Assembly (NCBI RefSeq): GCF_020544405.1
Contig: NZ_CP065410.1
Coordinates: 5,671,501-5,735,500, forward strand
DNA: 64,000 bases
Origin: Pseudomonas sp. IAC-BECa141
GTDB lineage: Bacteria; Pseudomonadota; Gammaproteobacteria; Pseudomonadales; Pseudomonadaceae
Reading direction: 5' to 3'
Both the position numbers and the translations under genes were made by a program. The notes beneath the pieces are model-generated. The model saw nothing but the letters and a program-made list of their open reading frames with translations, did no database searches and had not been told where the DNA came from. This document shows, piece after piece, positions 9,204 through 17,870 of the stretch. Position 1 is the first letter of the stretch, and each line of letters begins with the position of its first letter.

Positions 9204-9320
9204 TGTTCAATCTTCCATGATAAAAGTTCCGACAATCAAATGACTGCCGGCAACTTATTTACCGAAAAATCAAACAAGTCGCATATCGAATATATAGTTC
9301 CGAATGTTTTTATAAGTTTG

Positions 9321-9350
9321 AAAAACAAAAATGCGCCCAACCGGGCGCAC
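9321..9350 (-). terminator. Rho-independent terminator of the metallophosphoesterase transcript
   Basis: On the - strand TGCGCCCGGTTGGGCGCA is followed by TTTTTGTTTTT. It lies just after the stop codon at 9365 and closes the GMC-cytochrome-phosphoesterase transcription unit. Confidence 0.9.
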
Positions 9351-9364
9351 TTGAGTTAAATACA

Positions 9365-10609
9365 CTAGATTGATCGCCAGCGAACTTCCCCATTCTCGGC
9401 GATAAATTCTTCAACGATATTTTCGCCATCCAGCCGAACTTTCGCATATCCGTTCAACACCCGCAGCGGGTAGTCCGGATCGTTCGCATCCTTCGTCTCC
9501 GAAAACAGCACCCGCGAATGTCCGTTCAGCTCGCTGGTGGTGCCGTAAGGAATCGCGCCGTGCCCGGCACAGCGCGCATGCAGCCCACCTTGTGGTGCGT
9601 AGACGATGCCGTTGTGCAGATGCCCCCAGTACCAGTAATCCGGCTCGCGCCCCAATGCATCGCACACCGGCTGATACAGCGCGGTCTTGTTGTGCCCGGT
9701 GATGTCAAAGCCCTGATGGTGGCTGAGCACCATGAGTTTCTTGCGTTTCGGCAGGCCCTTCATCCACTCGATCTGCGGCTTGTTCAGAGTGCCGTCCATG
9801 TACAGGTTCATGACGTCCGAGGCATACGCCGTGTCCAGACCGACAATCAGCCAGTCGTCGTTGATCAGGGCAAAGTAGCTGGTGCCCTGCTGCCCCGGAA
9901 AACGCGCGGCCAGTTCCTTGAAATAGCCGTGGGCGCCGCTGTACATCTCGTGGTTCGAATTAAGGGTGAACGAGCCGCGGGTGCCCATCGGCCAGCCCGC
10001 CATGTCGGTGTCTTCCTGAGAATGGGTGCCGGCGTAATAAACGTCCCCCAGGTGAATGGTGAAATCGGCATTGGCCAGTTGCATCTGATTGGCCACCGAC
10101 ACCGCCGGCGCATGGCTGTTGAACGGACCGGTGCCCCAATCGCCGGCAATCGCCAGCGTTACCTGGCGATCCATTTTCACCAGTGCCGGATCGGTGCCGA
10201 AGGTCGCGTGATGGCGCAGGTTTTCAATCCACTTGAGCAGCGCCTCGCTCCACAGCAGATCCAGCAGTTCCCACTTGCGACAGCCCAGCAGCGTGCCGTC
10301 CTTGAGCACTTTGGTCTGCAGTTGATCGGGCGATTGCGGCAGCGGCGTCGCGTTGCCGATGCGCAGGATCGACAAGCCGTGGGACAGCTCCCACGGCACC
10401 GCCGGTTCGTCGTCCGGCAGCTCGCCGTGCTTGAGCACGTATTGCGCCTGATCGTGACCGCGCTGGAGCAATTTGATGATGGCTTGAAACTCCTGCGGCT
10501 CGAGTTCGCTGATGAGCTTCATCCAGGCCATTTCGATGCGCGTGAACAGGCCGTGCAGGCGCACCTTGACCTTGTCGTATTCGTGTTTCAGATGACCGAC
10601 CGCTGACAT
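9365..10609 (-). CDS. Calcineurin-like metallophosphoesterase
   Basis: A 414-residue protein with a complete calcineurin-like dimetal site. GDWG holds the first aspartate, GDVYYAG the bridging aspartate, NSNHE the asparagine/histidine, and SHHQ and WGHLHN the later histidines. The first 150 residues form a helical extension (ELEPQEFQAIIKLLQRG...) not part of the catalytic core. No signal peptide, so probably cytoplasmic. It is the last gene of a same-strand row with the di-haem cytochrome gene (25 bp away) and the GMC/hydrolase fusion. A role in that unit is inferred from position only; substrate unknown. Confidence 0.8.
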   Translation of the reverse strand: MSAVGHLKHEYDKVKVRLHGLFTRIEMAWMKLISELEPQEFQAIIKLLQRGHDQAQYVLKHGELPDDEPAVPWELSHGLSILRIGNATPLPQSPDQLQTKVLKDGTLLGCRKWELLDLLWSEALLKWIENLRHHATFGTDPALVKMDRQVTLAIAGDWGTGPFNSHAPAVSVANQMQLANADFTIHLGDVYYAGTHSQEDTDMAGWPMGTRGSFTLNSNHEMYSGAHGYFKELAARFPGQQGTSYFALINDDWLIVGLDTAYASDVMNLYMDGTLNKPQIEWMKGLPKRKKLMVLSHHQGFDITGHNKTALYQPVCDALGREPDYWYWGHLHNGIVYAPQGGLHARCAGHGAIPYGTTSELNGHSRVLFSETKDANDPDYPLRVLNGYAKVRLDGENIVEEFIAENGEVRWRSI

Positions 10610-10634
10610 GACGTAATCCTCTATCCGTAAGGGT

Positions 10635-12503
10635 TCACAGGGTTTTCATGAATTCGATCAGCGCACGCTTGTCGTCGTCCGACAGCGTCGTGCCGTACAG
10701 GTGACCGCTGTTGTGGTTGCCTTCCAGGCGCGTGTCGTAGGTGAAGTCCGCCGAGGCCTTGGCCTGGGCGCCGCTGGTCACGAAACCGACGTTGACGGGG
10801 TCGTAGACATCGGAGCCGGTGATGAACACCTGCGGACGTTTTTCCGGCGGTTGCAGCAAGTCCCACAGGGTCGGCACCGAACCGTTGTGCAGGTACGGCG
10901 CGCGCAGCCAGATGCCGTCGGTGGGCGTGTTGCTGTAGCTCTGGGTCTTGCGGTAGGCGCCGAAATCGAACGGCGGTTTCTTGAAGGTATGGAACGCCGC
11001 CACCAGCCCGGTGGTGAACGAGTTCAGCCGGTGCGGATCGGTGCCGAGCTGGTCGATGTTGGTGGTGACCTGCCCGGTGTCGACGCGACCGAAATCGTGA
11101 CAACCCGCGCAATTGGCCTCCCACACCGGTTTGCCCTGAGCGACCCTGGCCTGATCCAGTGCCCACGGCCACGCCGGCGCCTTGTGTCCGAGCAGCCAGT
11201 TGGTCACCCGGTTGAAACTCGGCGGCAGCACCGATTCCGGCGTCGCGCCCACGGCCATCGCGGCGGCGTAGTTGCGCTCGTGGATCTTGTTGTTATTGCC
11301 GTCCCAGTGCAGGTACATCGATTCCCGGGGTTTCTGGTTCCACACTTGCGGCAGGTCGACGGTGCCGATGGTCGAGTCATCCGGGAAGCCGAACACCACC
11401 ATTTTCGTCGGGTTGAAGGTGTCGGTGCGTCCCGGCCCCTGTTGCGGGCGCAGCTTCTGCCAGGCGTAGGCCTGCTTCTGTTTGAGCAGCGCGGTCTTGG
11501 CCATCGGGATGATCAGGTAACGGTTGTAGAGCTTCTCGAAAAAGCCCAGCTGGAACTTGCTGTTGATCGCCGCCATCACCGCGTCGGTGGTGAATTTCGG
11601 ATCGCTGGCGCAATCGTAGGCGAACCACTGGAAGGCTTGCAGTTGCAGGGTATTGGCCGGCGCGCTCGGCACATTGACCGCGACGTCGCTGGCATTCGCC
11701 CGGTAGGAGCCGGTGTGGCACAACGCGCAGTTCGGCTCGACGGTCGGGTAGCCGATCTGCCGCTTGGCCATCCCGATCGGCAGGTCCTTGCCGTTCTCGA
11801 ACAGGAAACCGAAGACTTCCCAGCCGCCGGGTTTCGGCAGTTTTTCCGGGCACATCTGCGGCAATACCGAGAACAGGTAATAGGGAATACGCGCTTCGAT
11901 GCCCAAACCAATCGCGGCGTATTTGTAGTGATCCTCATCGGAGGCGTACTCCTGCTCCGGCACCACGCGCAGCATCTGATACCAGGTCTGGTAACCGATG
12001 AACGCCAGCAGCGCGACCACTACCAGCGTACCGACCTTGAACGCGTGGTTCTGCCAATGCCGCGCCCACGCCGCGCGCCATTCGCGCCAGCCGTCACAGA
12101 GCAGCGCCAGTGGCCGGTTTTCAGGCGTGGTGCCGAGGTACAGCAGAATGCCGAGGATCAGGAAAAAGCTCAGGTCGCCCATCAGCATCGGCACGAACAC
12201 CGAACCCTGACTGCTGGTGTTGATCAGGTAGATCCAGAACGCCACGGCGATCAGCCGCGTCAGCACGCACAGCCAGGAATGCACCACGTAGCGCGGCGCG
12301 TTGAAGCCCGAGGGCATGTAGAACACGCTGATACCCACCAGCAGCATCCCGGCGTTTTCCAGCCACGGGTCGGAGAGTTGCGGCGGCAGGCCGACCACCG
12401 ATGTCAGCAACCCCGGCGCAAACAGCGCCGGGATCGCGAACACCATGTTCATCGCAATGCCTAGCCAGATGAAGCGTTGAAACCAGCGGATGTAGCTGTC
12501 CAT
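10635..12503 (-). CDS. Membrane-anchored di-haem cytochrome c
   Basis: A 622-residue protein. The first 135 residues contain about four membrane helices (FIWLGIAMNMVFAIPALF, LLVGISVFYM and two more), a further helix follows near residue 160 (VGTLVVVALLAFIGY), and then comes a long periplasmic part. There are two haem c sites: CALCH at 259-263 and CAGCH at 465-469. The segment TDGIWLRAPYLHNGSVPTL is characteristic of the di-haem peroxidase/RoxA-like superfamily. The start ATG at 12503 lies directly before the first helix. It probably takes electrons from an oxidation in or near the membrane; the adjacent GMC oxidoreductase is the obvious candidate donor. That coupling is inference. Confidence 0.75.
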   Translation of the reverse strand: MDSYIRWFQRFIWLGIAMNMVFAIPALFAPGLLTSVVGLPPQLSDPWLENAGMLLVGISVFYMPSGFNAPRYVVHSWLCVLTRLIAVAFWIYLINTSSQGSVFVPMLMGDLSFFLILGILLYLGTTPENRPLALLCDGWREWRAAWARHWQNHAFKVGTLVVVALLAFIGYQTWYQMLRVVPEQEYASDEDHYKYAAIGLGIEARIPYYLFSVLPQMCPEKLPKPGGWEVFGFLFENGKDLPIGMAKRQIGYPTVEPNCALCHTGSYRANASDVAVNVPSAPANTLQLQAFQWFAYDCASDPKFTTDAVMAAINSKFQLGFFEKLYNRYLIIPMAKTALLKQKQAYAWQKLRPQQGPGRTDTFNPTKMVVFGFPDDSTIGTVDLPQVWNQKPRESMYLHWDGNNNKIHERNYAAAMAVGATPESVLPPSFNRVTNWLLGHKAPAWPWALDQARVAQGKPVWEANCAGCHDFGRVDTGQVTTNIDQLGTDPHRLNSFTTGLVAAFHTFKKPPFDFGAYRKTQSYSNTPTDGIWLRAPYLHNGSVPTLWDLLQPPEKRPQVFITGSDVYDPVNVGFVTSGAQAKASADFTYDTRLEGNHNSGHLYGTTLSDDDKRALIEFMKTL

Positions 12504-12515
12504 ATCAGTTCCCCA

Positions 12516-12637
12516 GATCCTACCCACGTCGACGCGTCGAACCGTCCGCGTGGGAATGCATCTCGTGACGCTGCGCGTCACAAAAGCGGACGCAGAGCGT
12601 CCATGGCGGCTTTCCCACGCAGAGCGTGGGAACGATC
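12516..12637. repeat. REPIN-type element between the cytochrome and GMC genes
   Basis: Two inverted hairpins: the left arm is degenerate (CCCACGTCGACGCGTCGAAC, then GCGTGGGAATGC), the right is canonical TTCCCACGCAGAGCGTGGGA followed by ACGATC. The variant left loop matches the element at 2359. It separates the stop of the upstream gene (12643) from the cytochrome start (12503). Confidence 0.8.
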
Positions 12638-12642
12638 GACGG

Positions 12643-15600
12643 CTATCCGAGGGCGGTTTTCTCCAGGTGTTCAAGGATGATCGGATACACATCGACCACC
12701 GCGTTCTTGCCGAACATGCAATCGATGTGGCCGTAACCCGGCACCACATGCCGGCTGTAGCGCTCCGGCCCGTGCTTCTCGCAAACCCGCTGATAGGTCT
12801 TGAGCGTACTTTCCGGCAGATAACACTGGTTGTCGGCGCCGCTGATGAAGCAGATCGGCATGGTCAGCCGATCAAAGTGCGGCATGTAAACATCGTGCCC
12901 TTTGAAATCCACCAGATGCCCTTTGCGCACGATCAGCGCCAGGTGTTCGAAGGTCTCGATATTGGACTCGCCGAACAGCTCGTGCAGGTTGTCGTGCAGT
13001 GTCTCGTTGAGGGTGTCGTGGCGATACAGCGAGGCGTACATGAAGGTGATGCGGTGGCACACCGGGTTGGTGCAATAGCCCTGGGCTTCAATCCGCGCGT
13101 AGCCGTTGAGCGCCTTGTCGTAGAGCCGGTTGAACCAGTTCTCCTTGCTGTCGGCGTAGGCGGTCATCGATTTGATACCGATCGCGTCGAGCATCCCCGG
13201 CAAGTGCAGACCGGCCTTGAGCCCCGTCGCCGTCGCGACCACCGTGTCGGCGGCGATCTGCGAGCAGACCACCGAACGCACGCCTTGCAAACCGGCGAGC
13301 AGCGACATGAAGAACGTGGTCGCGCCGTAGCAATGCACCACGCATTGCACGTCCTTCGCGCCGGTCTTTTGCTGGATCTGCGCAATGGCGGCCTTGAAGT
13401 CGTACTGGGCGATCTGGTCACCGTTCCATTCCTTCTTGCTCGCCGGCAGCAGGATGCTCACCCGGAAATCCAGCAGCCACACGTCGTAGTCGTGCTTGCA
13501 GAGAAACTCCAGCAGGTTGGTCTGGATGGTATCGGTGGAAAAGATATTCGAGCCCACGCCCAGACCATGCACCAGCATCACCGGGCCTTTGCTGCCAGCC
13601 TGATAGCGGGTCAGACGCAACTGCACGCCATCTTCGGTGGAGAAGAAATGCACGGCCGGCGTCGGCGCATCCAGCGGCCGTTTCAACCGTGGCGGCGCGT
13701 CGGGGTTGAAGTATTTGTCACCGGCGAACACCCCGCCGTAACTCTCCCAGAGAATCCCGGCAAAGAACTTGCCGAACCGCGCCAGCCCTTCGATGCGCTC
13801 GCGCTCGTTGCGCGCATTGAGGACCTTCATGGTGGTCATCTGTTTGGCGAAGTCGGTCGGCTTGATGTGCATCACGCCAGAGCCGATCACCTCGCCGGTC
13901 TTGTCCGGCCCGCGATACAGCGTGACGTAGAGGGTGCTGGTGTCGTGCCAGATATTCAGCACGCCGTTGTCTTCCGGCACGGTCTTGAAGGCGCTGAAGA
14001 AGTAGTCGTTGCCGTCCTCGGCGGTCAGTTTCATGTCGTACTTCATGTGGCGCGTGTCGACCTGCTGCTCGAACTGCTCGAACAGGTTGAACACGCCGTT
14101 GCTGGCGGTCAGCGGCTGCGGCGACAGCGCCGGGGCGATCACCGTGCCGACGATGGTCGCGGCGTGCTCCGGCTCCTTGATCATCCGGTTGAGGTCGTTG
14201 GCGGTGATGGTCAGGGTGAAGTCGATCGGCGAGTTGTCCGCCTCGCCGCGCTTGGCTGCCGCCTCATAAACCTTCAGGTCGGTGCTTTGTGCGGCGGTGA
14301 ATGCGCGGGAGAAGTAGCCCTTCATGGTCTCGGTGAATTGCACGCCAAGGGTCGGTGGCACCGGTTGTTTGCGCGGTGCCGAGGGCAATGTGTAATCGAT
14401 CTTCCAGCCCCGGTCGGCGGCCAGCAGGCCCATGTTGCGCTCGCTCACGGCGGAGATGGTCAGCAGCGGGTTGACCGCCAGTGACGTCGGGATCACCGCG
14501 CCGTCGGTCACGTACAGATTGGCGTAGACGTCGGTGCCGGTCGCACCACTGAACACCTGGCCCTTGTGGTTGACCACGCCTTGCGCGGCGTCATCGCCCA
14601 TCACGCAACCGCCCAGCGGATGCACCGAGACGATGCTGTGCTTGAGCAGCTTGGTCCAGATCGGGTTCTCGACCCAGATCCCGCCCAGGGCCTTGGTGCT
14701 CTGGTACAGGCGTTCGTTGCCGATCTTGAAGTTTTCCTGCTCGCCGACGCCCGGCCAGTCGATGCGCAGTTGATCCTTGCTGTCGAGGACCATGCGTCCC
14801 TGACCGCTGTCGTGGCTCATGATCAGGTAGGTCTGCATGTTGTGCAGCGCGCCGTGATACGGGCCGCGCAGAAAGCTTTCCGCTTCGCGCTCCTTGTACT
14901 TCACTTTGCCGCTGAAGCTGTCGTCGGTGGGCTTGCCGATCATCTCGGCGAACCCGGCCATCGCCGGCACCATCGGCCGGCCGAGCGCTCCGGGGATCGA
15001 ACCTTCCTCGATGACCATGCGACTGCTGCGGTCACCCTCGGTGCGCATGTCGATGATCGAGGTGATGCACGGGCCGACCGGTTGCAGTTCCTTGGCCGAA
15101 TGCGCGCCGAAACCGATGCCGTTGATGGTCTGCTCGCAGTTGTGGCCGAAGCCGAGGATGTCGCCGTTGCCGCTCATGTTCTCGCCGAGCTGGCCGGACA
15201 TCACCAGGCCCTTGTCCCGCGAGCGCAGCAGAATTTCGGTGGAGCCGAGGGTGCCGGCGGACACCACCACGATGTCGGCTTTCACGAACAGCGTCGGCGC
15301 GTCGAACTTCTCGCGGCCGCTGTCGAGGTATTGGAAGTGCACGATCCAGCCGTTGCCGTCGCGCTCCAGATGCCGCACCTGGGCCTGGCAGAAAATCTCC
15401 GCGCCGTGATTGGTGGCGTCCGGCAGGTAGTTCATCAACGTGGTGTTCTTGGCCTTGTTATTACAGCCCGAAACGCAGTCGCCGCAGTGGTTGCACGGCA
15501 GTTGCTCGACGCCGACGTGGTTGAGGTTGTTGGGCAGTTTGTCGAAGGTCACGTTGATTGGCGGCTTGTAGAAGTGCGCGCCTTGCTTGAGGAAGTCTGC

Positions 15601-16095
15601 GGATTTTTTGTTGGCGTCGAGTTTCGGCAGGTTTGGCGCGGTGCTCGGGTAGGGGTTGGGTTTGAGCATCTCCCGGGCCCTTTCGTAACCCGCCTTGAGC
15701 AGGCCGTCGTGGTCCTCGCGCACCGCCAACGGCCAGCGTGGATCCTTGAACACATCGGCTGTCGGTTCCAGCGAGACGTTGGCATTGATCAGCGACGTAC
15801 CGCCGAGGCCGCAACCGACCACCACGTTCTGCTGCGCGTTGACGTGCAGATCGAACAACCCGGTGCGCGAGCCGATATGGCCGTCCGGGTCGTGCACCTG
15901 CAACTCCTCGGTCGCGGCGATCATGGTATTGGGATATTCGCCGGGCTGAATCTCCCGACCGCGTTCCAGCAGACAGACCCGTTTACCGGCCCGGGACAGG
16001 CGCGACGCGGCAATGCCGCCGCCATACCCGGAGCCGATGACGATCACGTCGTAATGTTCCTTGATTTCGCTGATGGGCGTTGCGATCCGTGTCAT
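12643..16095 (-). CDS. GMC oxidoreductase (cholesterol-oxidase-like) fused to an alpha/beta hydrolase
   Basis: An 1150-residue fusion. Residues 1-570 are a GMC flavoenzyme: GSGYGGG binds FAD near residue 22, CNHCGDCVSGC (C201, C204, C207, C211) is the cysteine cluster usual in the cholesterol-oxidase-like branch, and VSVHPLGGCVMGD holds the active-site histidine. Residues about 590-800 are a linker domain resembling that seen in similar fusions. Residues about 810-1150 are an alpha/beta hydrolase with an oxyanion HG (LVHGLGVG), SGADNQ acid region and GYGHID histidine. The nucleophile elbow reads VVHCYGA, putting cysteine 922 where serine is usual. No signal peptide was seen. Likely oxidises a hydrophobic alcohol, possibly coupled to ester or lactone cleavage; the substrate is unknown. 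Confidence 0.8.
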   Translation of the reverse strand: MTRIATPISEIKEHYDVIVIGSGYGGGIAASRLSRAGKRVCLLERGREIQPGEYPNTMIAATEELQVHDPDGHIGSRTGLFDLHVNAQQNVVVGCGLGGTSLINANVSLEPTADVFKDPRWPLAVREDHDGLLKAGYERAREMLKPNPYPSTAPNLPKLDANKKSADFLKQGAHFYKPPINVTFDKLPNNLNHVGVEQLPCNHCGDCVSGCNNKAKNTTLMNYLPDATNHGAEIFCQAQVRHLERDGNGWIVHFQYLDSGREKFDAPTLFVKADIVVVSAGTLGSTEILLRSRDKGLVMSGQLGENMSGNGDILGFGHNCEQTINGIGFGAHSAKELQPVGPCITSIIDMRTEGDRSSRMVIEEGSIPGALGRPMVPAMAGFAEMIGKPTDDSFSGKVKYKEREAESFLRGPYHGALHNMQTYLIMSHDSGQGRMVLDSKDQLRIDWPGVGEQENFKIGNERLYQSTKALGGIWVENPIWTKLLKHSIVSVHPLGGCVMGDDAAQGVVNHKGQVFSGATGTDVYANLYVTDGAVIPTSLAVNPLLTISAVSERNMGLLAADRGWKIDYTLPSAPRKQPVPPTLGVQFTETMKGYFSRAFTAAQSTDLKVYEAAAKRGEADNSPIDFTLTITANDLNRMIKEPEHAATIVGTVIAPALSPQPLTASNGVFNLFEQFEQQVDTRHMKYDMKLTAEDGNDYFFSAFKTVPEDNGVLNIWHDTSTLYVTLYRGPDKTGEVIGSGVMHIKPTDFAKQMTTMKVLNARNERERIEGLARFGKFFAGILWESYGGVFAGDKYFNPDAPPRLKRPLDAPTPAVHFFSTEDGVQLRLTRYQAGSKGPVMLVHGLGVGSNIFSTDTIQTNLLEFLCKHDYDVWLLDFRVSILLPASKKEWNGDQIAQYDFKAAIAQIQQKTGAKDVQCVVHCYGATTFFMSLLAGLQGVRSVVCSQIAADTVVATATGLKAGLHLPGMLDAIGIKSMTAYADSKENWFNRLYDKALNGYARIEAQGYCTNPVCHRITFMYASLYRHDTLNETLHDNLHELFGESNIETFEHLALIVRKGHLVDFKGHDVYMPHFDRLTMPICFISGADNQCYLPESTLKTYQRVCEKHGPERYSRHVVPGYGHIDCMFGKNAVVDVYPIILEHLEKTALG

Positions 16096-16625
16096 GAGGG
16101 GGTTCCTCTCTCAGGCAGATGGGGCAACTCTGCGGTTGCCTGCAATCAATGGGCGAACGGGCACCTGGCCTCCGGGAAATCCCGACGGCAGTACAGCGGT
16201 TTGGGCAGGAATCAGGCGCTACAGACGGGCGTGCTGATTGGCGGCACGACGCAACGTGCGCTTGCGCGGCGAAGGTGCCGGCAGCGCGCGGAGCGTGCAG
16301 GGACTGAGGGGTAAGCGGTGGGGCCGGGTATCCATCACGCGTTCTCCCTGAACCAGATGTGGATAAGTGACAGCTGTCCTTGTGCCATTGCAGTGAAGAC
16401 AGGCACCGGATCGAAGTCAAGGCAGGACCTTAGAACTGTATGAAATGTGATCAATTGCCGTTTGGACTAAGCGCGCCGGGGGTTGCAGAGTTCGGCGAAC
16501 AAGTTATCCACATAGCCACCCACAGCTAATGGGGACAACTGTGGATGACATGCAAAAATGATCGGGGTTTTGTGAAGAAAAACCGTGACTTATTCAGAAA
16601 CAGGGTTTCCACTTGCGATTGATTG

Positions 16626-17050
16626 TTTTTTGATCAAATCTCTGCACATCCCGGATTACTTGGCTTTCAAGGGATGGCAAACACCTTATCCACAGAAGCG
16701 CCAACAGAGTTCGGGGGTAACTTGGCGTGCGCTGTGGAAAAACGCTGGAGGCGTTGATAAATCGGGGTTTGCGAGGGAATTGACGGGTTGAAAGGCTGAA
16801 TTGAACGTTTTTTGATCAAGCCTCTGCAAGCCACGTTTTATATGGCCCCTGGCGGATAGCGAACATCTTATCCACAGAAGCGCCAACAGAGATTGGGGGC
16901 AAGTCTGTAAGTTGCCCAGGGGAAAAAGCTCGTAAAAACCGCGAGTCAGGCTGGTTGTTTTTTGATCTGCTGGCTGCAGCGCTTGATTGGCGTGGGGTGC
17001 AGGGAGGGGCGAACACGTTATCCACAGATCCGCCAACAGGGATTGTGGGT
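16626..17050 (+). repeat. Three tandem repeats each pairing TTTTTTGATC with a DnaA box
   Basis: Units begin at TTTTTTGATC 16626, 16808 and 16958. A perfect TTATCCACA starts exactly 60 bp later in every unit (16686, 16868, 17018). CTCTGCA or GGCTGCA follows the T-tract, and CCGCCAACAG or GCGCCAACAG follows the box. Periods are 182 and 150 bp. Confidence 0.85.
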
Positions 17051-17058
17051 AAACCGCC

Positions 17059-17079
17059 CTCTCCCGCGGGAGAGGGTCA
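17059..17079. terminator. Palindromic hairpin downstream of etfB
   Basis: CCCTCTCCCGCGGGAGAGGG is a perfect palindrome 12 bp past the etfB stop. On the - strand it is followed by CGGTTTACCC, so it is a weak intrinsic terminator or a REP-like element. Confidence 0.5.
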
Positions 17080-17090
17080 GCAACGTTTGT

Positions 17091-17861
17091 TTACCGGACC
17101 ACACCTTCTTCGATCAGCAGCTTCAGAATGGCTTGCGCACCGGCCTGCGCGGTAACGCCTTTGAGCACCTGCCCACCACCACCGCTGGCCTTGGCCGTCG
17201 CTGCCTTCATCCGGTCCGCCCCGCTCTTGGCCTTGATCACCTTCAACCGTTTCGGCCGGGGCTTGGCCGGTTGCAGGGTCGCCACCGCAAGCAATTCGTC
17301 CTCCACCACTTCCACGTCTTGAGCCTGGAGAACACCGCGCCGCGCCGGGCCGTAAGCGCTCTGCCGAGGTTTGGGTGCGGCGTTATCCACAGTCGCCAGA
17401 AACGGCAGGCGCACCTTCAACCGGCGCCGCTGCCCACGGGGCAACGCTTGCAGCACCAGTGCCGAACCGTCGTTGATCGACTCGACCTGCGCCAACCCAA
17501 CCACCAGCGGCCAGCCCAGTCCTTCGGCCAGCAGAAACGGCAGCATCCCCGAGCCTTCGCCGGTTTCCGCCTGGCTGCCAGTCAGTACAACCTGTGCACC
17601 GGCATCACGCAGATACTCGGTCAACGCCGGCAGCGCATCGGCGCCAGCCGGTTGTTCCAGCACGTGCAACTGTTCCAGTCCCATGCCCAGGTAGGCGCGC
17701 AGCGCCGGTTCCGCGATGTCGCCGGCGTGCAGCACTTGCAGATTGTCGCCCGCCAGTTGCAGGCCGAGCTCCACCGCGCGGGCATCCTGATCGGCGCGGC
17801 GCGGGCGGCCGGAGGTCGGGTGGGCACCGATTGAAACCAGACTGATGATCTTTGTGCTCAT
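17091..17861 (-). CDS. etfB: Electron transfer flavoprotein beta subunit for dimethylglycine oxidation
   Basis: A 256-residue ETF beta subunit with the ADQDARAVELG, GSQAETGEGSGMLPF and RRRLKVRLPFLATVDN segments of this family (AMP-binding subunit). It is longer at the C-terminus than housekeeping EtfB, with a basic, low-complexity tail (KPRPKRLKVIKAKSGADR...). It is the last gene of the dgcA-dgcB-etfA-etfB row, 9 bp after etfA, and should be the dedicated acceptor for the dimethylglycine dehydrogenase. A perfect DnaA box (17383) lies inside the gene. Confidence 0.9.
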   Translation of the reverse strand: MSTKIISLVSIGAHPTSGRPRRADQDARAVELGLQLAGDNLQVLHAGDIAEPALRAYLGMGLEQLHVLEQPAGADALPALTEYLRDAGAQVVLTGSQAETGEGSGMLPFLLAEGLGWPLVVGLAQVESINDGSALVLQALPRGQRRRLKVRLPFLATVDNAAPKPRQSAYGPARRGVLQAQDVEVVEDELLAVATLQPAKPRPKRLKVIKAKSGADRMKAATAKASGGGGQVLKGVTAQAGAQAILKLLIEEGVVR

Positions 17862-17870
17862 AACCGTTCC

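Larger units (their letters stand above)
16096..17090. other. Non-coding 1-kb block rich in DnaA boxes
   Basis: No credible gene is seen. The block holds five perfect TTATCCACA sites (16358 reverse; 16504, 16686, 16868 and 17018 forward) and one near-match (16540 reverse). It also holds three tandem repeat units and a CCTCTCCCGCGGGAGAGG palindrome at 17060. Three more perfect boxes continue inside etfB and etfA (17383, 18327, 18586). See the finding on this cluster. Confidence 0.8.

Noticed and set aside
10701..12464. A 587-codon + strand frame over the cytochrome gene
   Set aside because: The opposite strand encodes CxxCH motifs and membrane helices; this frame is a GC-skew shadow.
12550..16314. 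Long open frames on the + strand opposite the GMC/hydrolase gene
   Set aside because: They are antisense shadows of a high-GC gene; their products have low-complexity His/Arg/Val content and no family motif.
16096..17090. Chromosomal oriC
   Set aside because: DnaA boxes are abundant, but dnaA, dnaN, rpmH or gidA neighbours are absent; a titration or DARS-like locus is a safer reading.
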